Both the position numbers and the translations under genes were made by a program. From NCBI GenBank assembly GCA_947626395.1, contig CANQRU010000003.1, positions 1-64,000 on the forward strand: a stretch of 64,000 nt of DNA. Direction: 5' to 3'. Positions 8,213 to 16,184 of the stretch are shown here, one piece after another. A model generated the notes under the pieces. That model had not been told where the DNA came from. It saw only the letters and a list, made by a program, of their open reading frames with translations, and ran no database searches. Origin of the DNA: an uncultured Lachnospiraceae bacterium. GTDB lineage: Bacteria > Bacillota > Clostridia > Lachnospirales > Lachnospiraceae. Position 1 is the stretch's first letter, and every line of letters starts with the position of its first letter.

Positions 8213-9190
8213 TCAGCGTATTTTTTCCAAAAACCGATTCCGGTCCTCCATCTGCCGCTCCAGATTCCGCAGTTTCTCGATATTGCGGGCCGGGATCCAC
8301 GCTTTGTTGGCGTTAAAATAGAAATTGATCTGCTTCCAGTATTTCTCCGGATAGAGAAACAGATAGTAGAGGCGCTGCCTCTGGGCGGCGGAAATGGGAA
8401 GAACTCTCTCGTAAGCCGAAAGCATTTCCATGCCCAGGGACAGGTTCCAGTCCTGCTTCTCCATGACCTTCCGCATGAAATAATAGAGGTCCTCCATCTG
8501 CTCCCCCAGGTGCATCCGGTGGAACTCGATCACCGCCACGTCGGCCTCCCCCATCAGGATATGGTGATGATCCAGATTGCCGTGGCACAAAAAAAGAGGG
8601 GCGCCGCTCTCCTTCTGCCGCAGCTGTTTCAGCCCCTCACACGCTGAGGCAGCCTGCTCGTAGAATACCTGGAAATTGCTCAGGACGCAGCTCTCAAACT
8701 CCGTTTTCTTCCGTTTATTCTTCATATAATTACGGGCCCGTTTGAGCTCCTGGTTATGACGCTCCAGTTCCTTTTCCATGGGTTCCGTCAGGATCGAGCC
8801 CAGATTCCATTCTTCATTCCGCGGGATCTCTCTCAGGATCCTGTGCAGCCGGGCGATCTGGGACACAGCCAGACGCACCTCCCTCCGGTCTCGGATACTG
8901 CACTCCGGATCTGTAAACCACCGTTTCAGGACATAACGGGTCCCGTCCTCCCCTACGGCGATCAGCTCCCCCTGCGCCGTACGGATATAATCATCAACCC
9001 GGTCCATCCCCGCCTCACGGACGCAGGATAAGACCTGCATTTCAAATTCCAGGCGTTTCAGCGTCCCCCTGTATTCCGACAGCAGCACCGTACCCGCGCT
9101 TGTCTCGCAGATAAAACCGCTGCGCCCTTTGCGCACGCTGTCCACCGTCAGGTCATACTGGGCCAAAATCTCCAAATACCGTTCGTTCAC
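8213..9190 (-). CDS. CotS-family spore coat kinase-like protein
   Basis: About 325 residues of the aminoglycoside phosphotransferase/protein-kinase-like fold used by CotS, CotI and YutH. The catalytic-loop equivalent reads LFLCHGNLDHHHILM, followed by AVIEFHRMHLGEQMEDLYYFMRK, as in CotS proteins. Such proteins are deposited in the spore coat. I chose the GTG start at 9190 because GGAGGGG precedes it by 5-7 nt; an in-frame ATG at 9217 lacks such a site. Cotranscription with cca is unlikely, since a terminator lies between them. Confidence 0.8.
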   Translation of the reverse strand: MNERYLEILAQYDLTVDSVRKGRSGFICETSAGTVLLSEYRGTLKRLEFEMQVLSCVREAGMDRVDDYIRTAQGELIAVGEDGTRYVLKRWFTDPECSIRDRREVRLAVSQIARLHRILREIPRNEEWNLGSILTEPMEKELERHNQELKRARNYMKNKRKKTEFESCVLSNFQVFYEQAASACEGLKQLRQKESGAPLFLCHGNLDHHHILMGEADVAVIEFHRMHLGEQMEDLYYFMRKVMEKQDWNLSLGMEMLSAYERVLPISAAQRQRLYYLFLYPEKYWKQINFYFNANKAWIPARNIEKLRNLERQMEDRNRFLEKIR

Positions 9191-9283
9191 ATCTACCCCT
9201 CCACACGCCCTGTTCATAGCTATTCTAGAGTATGTGGAAATGGGGGAGATTATGCCACAGAGCCGAATTCCCGCTTTCTGAGA

Positions 9284-9322
9284 CAAAGAAGGCCCCGCGG
9301 GATCATTGGCCCGCAGGGCTTC
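9284..9322 (-). terminator. Terminator of cca
   Basis: On the minus strand an imperfect GC-rich stem (GAAGCCCTGCGGG with CCCGCGGGGCCTTC) is followed by TTTGTC. It lies just after the cca stop codon. Confidence 0.6.
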
Positions 9323-9327
9323 GTACC

Positions 9328-10656
9328 TCATTCATCCGTTTTTCTTTCGTGCGCAGGGATGCGTACCTCGTTCATCAGTTCTTCTTTCGTGTTCTTCTCC
9401 GGATCCTCAAGCACCAGTTCCAGAAGCCGCTCCAGGATCGCCCCAAGCTCACGTCCCGGCCGAAGCCCCGCCGCGATCAGGTCGCTGCCGGTCACCGCCA
9501 GCGTCTTTAGGGAAATACAGTCGCCCCGGGCGCGGATCTCGGCGGCGGCTGCGAGAATCTTGGCCAGCTGCGCTGATGTCTCAGGAATCCAGTCGTAATC
9601 CGGGATTTCTTTATCCGGCTTTATATCGCATGCAGAGCCGCTTTCACAGTCTTCCGGTTTCCCGGCATACTGACGTAATTCATAATACCGCAGGGCCTCC
9701 CCCTTCAGGCACAGCAGATCATCGAACAATTCCGGCGACATCCGGCTCATGGTGCGCCGGATCTCCGCCTGGGTCCGCCCCACCGGCTGCAGCCACCACT
9801 CCGCAAGCGTTCCCACGCTCGTTATCGTGTCATTGTCCAGCTTCAGTTCCCGCAGGATCCGTTTCGCGTCCTCCGCGCCCAGATGCCGCAGAAGCGCCGC
9901 CCAACGCAGGCTTTTCTTCGCCGGAAGCCGCGGGCTTACGGCGATCTTCTCCGGATCGATCTTCGCGAAGGTCTCCGACACATAAGCCGCCGCGCCGCAG
10001 TCAAACACGTTCCGGATCATATCCGGATGGTCCGACAGAAGGAGCTTGGTCAATTCCGTCTGGATCCGCTCTTTGCTCACATGGACCAGATTCGGCGCCA
10101 GTTTGCGCACCGCCGCCTCCGTCTCCGCCTCGATCTCAAACCCCAGCTGGGCCGCGAACCGCAGGGCCCGCAGGATGCGCAGGGCGTCTTCCGTGAACCG
10201 GTCCTCCGCCCGGCCCACGCAGCGGATCAGGCGGGCATTCATGTCCTGCTGCCCGCCGAACACGTCAACCAGACCGGCCGCGTGGTTATAGGCCATGGCG
10301 TTCATCGTGAAATCCCGCCGTTTCAGGTCTTCCACCAGATCCGACGTAAACTCCACCGATTTCGGATGGCGGCCGTCCTCGTACTCGCCGTCGATCCGGT
10401 AGGTGGTCACTTCATACCCGGTCCGCCCCCGCAGGATCGTGACCGTTCCGTGCTTGATCCCGGTATCGATCGTCCTTCCGAAAACCGCCTTCACCTGTTC
10501 CGGTTTCGCCGAGGTCGTGATGTCCCAGTCCCCCGGCTCGCGCCCCATCAGCGCGTCGCGGACGCAGCCGCCGACCACGTAGGCCTCGAAGCCGTGCTTA
10601 TTCAGTTTGTCGATGATCTCCTCCGCGGCGCGGGGGATTTGAATCGTCACGCCCAC
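9328..10656 (-). CDS. cca: tRNA CCA-adding nucleotidyltransferase
   Basis: 442 residues. The class II nucleotidyltransferase head reads YVVGGCVRDALMGREPGDWDI with the catalytic DxD; RRDFTMNAMAY and the RILRALRFAAQLGF neck motif follow. It completes or repairs the 3' CCA end of tRNAs. The start is GTG (MGVTIQIPRAAEEI). The gene lies 26 bp downstream of proS, so both tRNA-related genes may share the T-box-controlled transcript. A poly(A) polymerase activity cannot be excluded by motif alone. Confidence 0.93.
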   Translation of the reverse strand: MGVTIQIPRAAEEIIDKLNKHGFEAYVVGGCVRDALMGREPGDWDITTSAKPEQVKAVFGRTIDTGIKHGTVTILRGRTGYEVTTYRIDGEYEDGRHPKSVEFTSDLVEDLKRRDFTMNAMAYNHAAGLVDVFGGQQDMNARLIRCVGRAEDRFTEDALRILRALRFAAQLGFEIEAETEAAVRKLAPNLVHVSKERIQTELTKLLLSDHPDMIRNVFDCGAAAYVSETFAKIDPEKIAVSPRLPAKKSLRWAALLRHLGAEDAKRILRELKLDNDTITSVGTLAEWWLQPVGRTQAEIRRTMSRMSPELFDDLLCLKGEALRYYELRQYAGKPEDCESGSACDIKPDKEIPDYDWIPETSAQLAKILAAAAEIRARGDCISLKTLAVTGSDLIAAGLRPGRELGAILERLLELVLEDPEKNTKEELMNEVRIPAHERKTDE

Positions 10657-10682
10657 AGGCCTGTATCCTTTCCTATTTCAGA

Positions 10683-12122
10683 TCAATACGCCCTGCCCCA
10701 GTACACCATCTTCGCCGCCGGCTTCCCGCAGCAGACGCATTTGTCCGAAAGCTGCTCCTGCTTAAACGGCATGCAGCGGGAGGTCGCGCCGGTATCCTCG
10801 CGGATCTTGTCCTCGCACTCCCGGCAGCCGCACCACATGGCTTTTACAAAGCCCGGCTTCTCATTGATCGTCTTTACGAACTCATCGTAGTCCACCGCCT
10901 CGTAGGTGTGGGAATCCCGATGGGCCTTCGCCCTCTCGAACATATCGCTGCGGATCGTCTCAAGCAGCTCGCCGACCTTCGTCTCCAGTTCGCTCAATGC
11001 CACCGTGATCTTCTCATGGGTGTCGCGGCGCACCAGCACTGCCTGGTCATTTGCAATATCCTTCGGACCGATCTCCACGCGCAGCGGAATTCCGCGCATC
11101 TCGCACTCGCTGAACTTCCAGCCCGGGCTCTTGTCGGAATCGTCCACCTTCACGCGGAAGCCGGACTCCGCAAGCCTGCTCTTCAGCTCATAGGCCTTAT
11201 CCAGCACGCCTTCCTTCTTCTGCTGGATCGGGATCACGATCACCTGGGTCGGCGCGATTCCGGGCGGCAGCACCAGGCCGTTGTCATCGCCGTGGACCAT
11301 GATGATCGCGCCGATGATGCGGGTGGAAAGGCCCCAGGAGGTCTGATGGACGTATTTCAATGTATTGTCTTTGTCGGCAAACTGGATCTCGAACGCCTTC
11401 GCGAAGCCGTCGCCGAAATTATGGCTGGTGCCGGACTGCAGCGCCTTGCCGTCGTGCATCAGCGCCTCGATGGTGTAGGTCGCTTCGGCGCCGGCGAATT
11501 TCTCCTTATCGGTCTTGCGGCCGCGGATAACCGGGATCGCCAGAACCTCCTCGCAGAAGTCGGCGTATACATTTAACATCTGCTCGGTCCGCGCCTCGGC
11601 CTCTTCCGCCGTCGCATGGGCCGTGTGGCCTTCCTGCCACAGAAATTCCCTGGAGCGGAGGAACGGCCTGGTCGTCTTCTCCCAGCGGACTACCGAACAC
11701 CACTGATTGTAAAGCTTGGGCAGATCCCGGTAGGAATGGATGTCATTTGCGTAGAAATCGCAGAACAGCGTCTCCGAGGTGGGACGCACGCACATCCGCT
11801 CCTGCAGCGGTTCCAGGCCGCCGTGGGTCACCCACGCCACCTCCGGCGCGAAGCCCTCCACATGATCCTTCTCCTTCTGCAGAAGGCTCTCCGGAATGAA
11901 CATGGGCATGTAGACGTTCTCCACGCCCGTCTCTTTGAAACGCCGGTCCAGCTCCTTCTGGATGTTCTCCCAGATCGCGTAGCCCGCCGGCTTGATGACC
12001 ATGCAGCCCTTGACGCTGGCGTAATCGCACAGTTCCGCCTTCTTCACCACATCGGTGTACCACTGGGCGAAATCCACGTCCATGGACGTGATCGCCTCTA
12101 CCAGTTTCTTGTCGTTTGCCAT
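10683..12122 (-). CDS. proS: Prolyl-tRNA synthetase (short, eukaryote/archaeon-like type)
   Basis: 479 residues with class II synthetase motifs ([42 protein letters not shown], the [15 protein letters not shown] region) and the C-terminal zinc-binding extension with [12 protein letters not shown] and [18 protein letters not shown], ending in the characteristic final Tyr. This is ProS type 3, without the bacterial editing insertion. Expression is controlled by the T-box leader immediately upstream. Ribosome-binding site GAAGGAG. Confidence 0.96.
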   Translation of the reverse strand: MANDKKLVEAITSMDVDFAQWYTDVVKKAELCDYASVKGCMVIKPAGYAIWENIQKELDRRFKETGVENVYMPMFIPESLLQKEKDHVEGFAPEVAWVTHGGLEPLQERMCVRPTSETLFCDFYANDIHSYRDLPKLYNQWCSVVRWEKTTRPFLRSREFLWQEGHTAHATAEEAEARTEQMLNVYADFCEEVLAIPVIRGRKTDKEKFAGAEATYTIEALMHDGKALQSGTSHNFGDGFAKAFEIQFADKDNTLKYVHQTSWGLSTRIIGAIIMVHGDDNGLVLPPGIAPTQVIVIPIQQKKEGVLDKAYELKSRLAESGFRVKVDDSDKSPGWKFSECEMRGIPLRVEIGPKDIANDQAVLVRRDTHEKITVALSELETKVGELLETIRSDMFERAKAHRDSHTYEAVDYDEFVKTINEKPGFVKAMWCGCRECEDKIREDTGATSRCMPFKQEQLSDKCVCCGKPAAKMVYWGRAY

Positions 12123-12513
12123 GATGAATTCTCCTTCTTTATGACGCTGATTTGATATTGTTTCCGCAGGTACAAAAAAACGGTCCCTGCGCCTTGCGAC
12201 GAGGGACCGGATCCTGAATCTGCTTCAGTGTGCGGGAATGCGCCAGCGGCGCGATCCGCTTGTTCCGGCGGTACCACCCTGATTAACCGTCCGCCGCGCC
12301 GCCTGCAAAGGCATCCGCCTTTCCTGCGCGCCGCCGTCCGGACCGGTTCTCTTGATTCTCCCGCTAACGCCGGGGATACGCCGCGCTTTCACACGGAGGC
12401 TCCGGGGCCGGTTCAGCTTCCGTTGACATGGGAACCTTCCACCATCCGGTTCCTTCTCTGGTCATGTGCGTCGGCTTACTATTCCCTTTCAACGCCTGAA
12501 TTCTATCAGTAAT
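12123..12513 (-). promoter_or_regulatory. T-box riboswitch leader of proS
   Basis: The roughly 390-nt minus-strand leader carries the antiterminator T-box GGGTGGTACCGCC (12267-12279 on the plus strand) and, downstream, a terminator with a seven-T run (12174-12209). Upstream, a stem I-like region contains AGAGA and GGTGGAAGG elements. It should sense uncharged tRNA-Pro; proline codons (CCG, CCT) occur in the stem I region, but I cannot fix the specifier triplet by eye. Established knowledge: T-boxes commonly control synthetase genes in Firmicutes. Confidence 0.9.
12174..12209 (-). terminator. Regulated terminator of the proS T-box
   Basis: CGGTCCCT pairs with AGGGACCG around a GC-rich loop and is followed on the minus strand by TTTTTTT. 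Forming the T-box antiterminator would compete with it. Confidence 0.9.
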
Positions 12514-12519
12514 ACGGTG

Positions 12520-12548
12520 ATTCTACGCTATTTCTGGACTTTTGTCAA
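12520..12548 (-). promoter_or_regulatory. Predicted sigma-A promoter of the proS leader
   Basis: TTGACA (12543-12548) and TAGAAT (12520-12525) are 17 bp apart on the minus strand, placing the start near 12513 at the head of the T-box. Confidence 0.8.
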
Positions 12549-12628
12549 GACAAATATGCTGCGCCGCCGCTGTTGTCGGCTGATCATCATTGTCCACGCA
12601 AATTCAGAAAAAGATCAGCGCCAGCCTC

Positions 12629-13996
12629 TCACCCGCGGATCGCATCCGCGATCTCCGCAACCTTCTCTTCCGTCAGGATATATTTCTTATGGAAATACCA
12701 GATCGCGATCAGAAGCCCGGCGATCGGCAGCACCGTCATCGTCAGCCGCAGTCCCATGACCGACGAGGCCGCCGCTTCCACCGCGGCCGACGTCTCCGAC
12801 GCGTCGTTGCTCAAATTCGTCACCGACAGGCAGACGGCGGCGATCAGCGCCGCCACGCCGCTGGCCAGCTTCACCACGAAGGTCTGCATGGAGAAGATCA
12901 CGCTCTCGTCGCGGCGGTTGTTCTTCCACTGGCCGTAATCCACGGTGTTAGCCAGAAACACAGTAGTCAGCACCGTCAGCATGCCGAAAGCCACGAAAAT
13001 GAAGAAGGCCGGTACAAACAGGGCGAAGATACTGGTCACATTTAAAAGCATGAAGACCAGAAGCGTCGCGTATCCCAGGATCGCCAGGATAAAGCTGAGA
13101 TAGAATACCTTTATGGCGCTTAAAAACTTTCGGATCAGCGGGAACAGGATCATCATCGACAGGATCTGGATCCCGCCGCCGAAGGTATTGAACAGCGTGT
13201 AGCTGTTGTACCAGGCCTCGCCGCCGAAATCGTATTTGAAGAAATAGATCACCAGGTTGGAGGTGATATACAGGGAGCAGTTGATCAGCACGATGCTGAC
13301 GACGATGGTCATGGCCTGGTCGTTCTGCAGAAGCGCCTTGAACATCTGCCCCACCGACGGCGACTCTACGTCCACCGTGGATTTCTCCTTGATGCAGACG
13401 CAGGTGATCGTGATAAAGATCACAAACAGCACCGCCAGGATCAGCGCGAACCGGGCGAAGCCCGCCCGCTCGTTGCCCTGTCCCAGGCTGTAGACGCATT
13501 TCATCGTAATGATCGTAACCAGGGCTGAGCCGACGCCCGCGCAGGAACGGCCCAGCGTGGACAGGCTCTCCCTCTCCTGTCCGCCTTCCGTGAAGGCCGG
13601 GATCATGGACCAGAACGGAATATCCATCATCGTGTAGGTCACGCCCCAGAGGATATAAGTGATGGCCGCGTAAGCCACCAGCCCGCTGCCGTTTAACGCC
13701 GGCGGCGCCGCGAACATAAAATACAGGATCAGCGCGTTTGTCACCGTGCCGATCAGAAGCCACGGCCGGAACTTCCCCCATTTTGTCCGGGTCTTCGCCA
13801 CGACCACGCCCATGATCGGATCGTTGAACGCGTCGAATACCCGGGCCGCCATTAGGATCATGCCCATGGCGATCGCGCTGACCCCCAGGATATCCTGATA
13901 ATAGTACAGGATGTAGCTGGCGGACAGCATGTAGACCATGTCCTTTCCCACGGCGCCCAGGCCGTAGGATGCTTTCTCTTTCGCTGTCAGTTTCAT
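12629..13996 (-). CDS. GPH-family (MelB-like) sugar:cation symporter
   Basis: 455 residues and about 12 predicted membrane helices. The N-terminus MKLTAKEKASYGLGAVGKDMVYM followed by DAFNDPIMGVVV is the signature of the glycoside-pentoside-hexuronide:cation symporter family, which imports glycosides with Na+ or H+. The substrate cannot be read from the sequence. An in-frame upstream extension to 14260 is open but basic and low in complexity; the start at 13996 has GGAG 9 nt upstream and matches the family N-terminus. It is divergent from bioY and alone, so its regulator is not evident. Confidence 0.88.
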   Translation of the reverse strand: MKLTAKEKASYGLGAVGKDMVYMLSASYILYYYQDILGVSAIAMGMILMAARVFDAFNDPIMGVVVAKTRTKWGKFRPWLLIGTVTNALILYFMFAAPPALNGSGLVAYAAITYILWGVTYTMMDIPFWSMIPAFTEGGQERESLSTLGRSCAGVGSALVTIITMKCVYSLGQGNERAGFARFALILAVLFVIFITITCVCIKEKSTVDVESPSVGQMFKALLQNDQAMTIVVSIVLINCSLYITSNLVIYFFKYDFGGEAWYNSYTLFNTFGGGIQILSMMILFPLIRKFLSAIKVFYLSFILAILGYATLLVFMLLNVTSIFALFVPAFFIFVAFGMLTVLTTVFLANTVDYGQWKNNRRDESVIFSMQTFVVKLASGVAALIAAVCLSVTNLSNDASETSAAVEAAASSVMGLRLTMTVLPIAGLLIAIWYFHKKYILTEEKVAEIADAIRG

Positions 13997-14271
13997 CTTC
14001 TGTCTCTCCTTCTGCCGTTTAATCATTCTGCGATTCGTTTCGCTGACCGGATAACGGCTCTTACGCCTGCTGCCGCCGCGTCCGTTCTGTGGCCGTTGTT
14101 CCCTGCCCCTTTCCGTGCGTCCCGGCTTAAGCCGGCCTCGGCCGCCGTGCCGCCCGGTCAGCGTCTGCGTTTTCAGTTTACCATACCCTCCGGAATTTGT
14201 CACTCTGAAAATGTCCCCGCGGGAAAGACACACATGCCGCTTTGTTCGTCTTCGGGACACTGCCCTATCAA

Positions 14272-14303
14272 TTGTTAACCATTTTCAAATATCATGTTGA
14301 CAG
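14272..14303 (+). promoter_or_regulatory. BirA-like operator upstream of bioY
   Basis: TTGTTAAC (14272-14279) and GTTGACAG (14296-14303) form an imperfect inverted repeat with a 16-bp spacer, matching the known architecture of BirA biotin-repressor operators in Firmicutes. The right half-site contains the -35 box of the bioY promoter, so binding would block RNA polymerase. Confidence 0.78.
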
Positions 14304-14325
14304 TCTGCAGCTCTTTCTGTATAAT
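14297..14325 (+). promoter_or_regulatory. Consensus sigma-A promoter of bioY
   Basis: TTGACA (14297-14302), a 17-bp spacer and TATAAT (14320-14325): a perfect consensus promoter. The resulting leader of about 100 nt includes a 6-bp hairpin with a GAAA tetraloop at 14332-14347. A promoter this strong makes sense only under tight repression. Confidence 0.88.
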
Positions 14326-14428
14326 CGTCATGAATGCGAAAGCATTCTGAAAGCCGGGCGCGGGCCACTGTAGAGACACCTGGGAATGACATCGGCCATG
14401 CGTCTGGATTTAGGAAGGAGAATTTATC

Positions 14429-15004
14429 ATGCGCATATCAGACAATACGACAGCCAGACCGTTTATGACCGTCCGCGAGACCGCGCTCACCGCGCTTATG
14501 ACCGCGGTCATCTGCGTGCTGGGGCCGGTTGCATTTCCGATCCCCTTCTCGCCGGTGCCCATTTCCCTGGGAACGCTTGCGATCTACCTGACCGTCTATG
14601 TACTGGGGTTGAAGCGGGGCCTCATAAGCTGCGTGGCCTACCTTCTCCTCGGCGCGGCCGGACTCCCGGTATTTACCGGATTCACCGGCGGCCTGGCCAA
14701 GATGGCCGGTCCCACCGGCGGCTATATGATCGGTTATCTGTTCATGGCGGCCGCGGAAGGCTGGTTCGTCGATCATTTTCACGGAAAGAAGCTTTATGTC
14801 GTGGCCGGCATGGTGGTTGGCACCGCTTTCTGCTATCTGTTCGGCTCCCTGTGGCTGGCTTTCCAGCTGCACCTGACCTTCTTCGAAGCGCTGGCCATGG
14901 GCGCGATCCCCTATCTGCCCGGCGACGCGGCGAAGATCGCCATCGCGCTGTCGTTCGGGAGCGCGGTGCGGTACGCGCTTAACCGGGGGAATCTGCTGGA
15001 CTGA
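14429..15004 (+). CDS. bioY: Biotin transporter substrate-binding subunit BioY
   Basis: 191 residues, about six membrane helices, with the BioY family features FTGGLAKMAGPTGGYMIGYL and the C-terminal FxPGDAAKI-type segment (LPGDAAKIAIAL). BioY is the S component of ECF biotin importers and may work with a shared energising module encoded elsewhere. It starts at ATG after AGGAAGGAG. The BirA-like operator implies biotin repression. Its last 26 bp overlap the convergent YtvI-like gene. Confidence 0.95.
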   Translation: MRISDNTTARPFMTVRETALTALMTAVICVLGPVAFPIPFSPVPISLGTLAIYLTVYVLGLKRGLISCVAYLLLGAAGLPVFTGFTGGLAKMAGPTGGYMIGYLFMAAAEGWFVDHFHGKKLYVVAGMVVGTAFCYLFGSLWLAFQLHLTFFEALAMGAIPYLPGDAAKIAIALSFGSAVRYALNRGNLLD

Positions 15005-16040
15005 AACAGAACTCCCTGATCACCAGCGCCCCCACCGGTCCCAGAAGCACGCCGCAGATACCGAACAGCTGAAGTCCCACATAGATCGAGACCAGCGTCA
15101 GAAGCGGCGACAGCCCCACCTTATCGCTCAAAAGCTTCGCCTCCAGGAATTCCCGCAGGAGATAACACGCCGCGTAGAGGGCCAGCAGAAACAGCCCTCT
15201 CCGCCACCTTCTCCGAAAAAAGCAAACGACCGTCCACGGCACGAGCACGGTTCCCGTGCCGAAGACCGGCAGCGCGTCCAAAAGCCCCAGGCCGATCCCG
15301 GCCAGGATATAATAGGGGTTCTTCAGAAGAAATAATCCCGCGGCGCACAGCGCCATGGTAAAAAGCAATATGATCCCCTGCGCCCGCAGATAAGCGCGTC
15401 CGGCCAGGCCCAGCACCCGGCCGATCCGGATAAATTCTTCCCGGAAAAAGGAATGTTCCATCCATTGTCTGATCCCGTCCATCTCCCGGACAAACAGCAT
15501 CACTCCCATCATAAACAGGATCATAACGACCATCAGGCCGATGGTTCCCTGCGCCAGCGACATGGAATTGCCCATCAGATAGGGCATCACGCCCTGTTTC
15601 ATCCGCTCGCCCAAGCCCTGGATCATATCCTGGGCCAGATACACCATCGTATCTTCCCTAAGCGTCAGACGTTCTTCCAGAAAATGGCACATCCCCGTAA
15701 GCCACCGGTTCAGCTGCGCCAGCCACTCCGGCATCCGCTCCATGAAAAGCACGATCTGCCCGCAGAGCCGCCGTCCGCCCGCATAGGCCGCCGCGCCCAG
15801 GACGCCCAGCGCAAGCGTAAGTTCTGTCACGGCGATCACACACGGCGCAACGCCGAAGACACGGCCCCGCCATTCAAACCGCAGTTTCCCGGCAACCTTC
15901 TCCGCCGGCGGCTTTAAGAGGACCGCAGCAGCAGCGGCAAATACAAACGGAGCCGCAAGCGGCAGTATATACTTAAAAACCAGATACACTCCCGCGGCGG
16001 CTCCGACGATCCGCAGTATTCTCTTTCCTTTTTCGTCCAT
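14979..16040 (-). CDS. AI-2E/PerM family membrane protein, YtvI-like
   Basis: About 353 residues with several hydrophobic helices and the PF01594-type pattern (LGLLDALPVFGTGTVLVPWTV near residue 265, then LLTLVSIYVGLQLFGICGVLLGPVGALV). In spore formers this family includes YtvI, linked to sporulation; other members are quorum-signal exporters or Na+/H+ antiporters, so the role is uncertain. I chose the ATG at 16040 (MDEKGKRIL), which directly precedes the first helix. Its ribosome-binding site is rather distant (GGGAAGGA, 12 nt). An upstream in-frame ATG at 16112 also exists. Confidence 0.8.
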   Translation of the reverse strand: MDEKGKRILRIVGAAAGVYLVFKYILPLAAPFVFAAAAAVLLKPPAEKVAGKLRFEWRGRVFGVAPCVIAVTELTLALGVLGAAAYAGGRRLCGQIVLFMERMPEWLAQLNRWLTGMCHFLEERLTLREDTMVYLAQDMIQGLGERMKQGVMPYLMGNSMSLAQGTIGLMVVMILFMMGVMLFVREMDGIRQWMEHSFFREEFIRIGRVLGLAGRAYLRAQGIILLFTMALCAAGLFLLKNPYYILAGIGLGLLDALPVFGTGTVLVPWTVVCFFRRRWRRGLFLLALYAACYLLREFLEAKLLSDKVGLSPLLTLVSIYVGLQLFGICGVLLGPVGALVIREFCFSPADSPG

Positions 16041-16184
16041 AACCCGGTCAGATCCTTCCCTGCTGCCGGCTTTTGGCAGGCGCAGCCCGCGCAGGATGTT
16101 CCGGCAGATCATTTTCTTCTTAGATTATGGACGCATTTTCCGATATCTATTCTGTCCTTATTTCTGTACTGCAAGCCGCAGATT

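Noticed and set aside
13997..14260. In-frame N-terminal extension of 88 codons of the sugar symporter.
   Set aside because: It is Arg-rich and unlike the family, while the start at 13996 has a ribosome-binding site and the conserved N-terminus. It also covers part of the region facing bioY.
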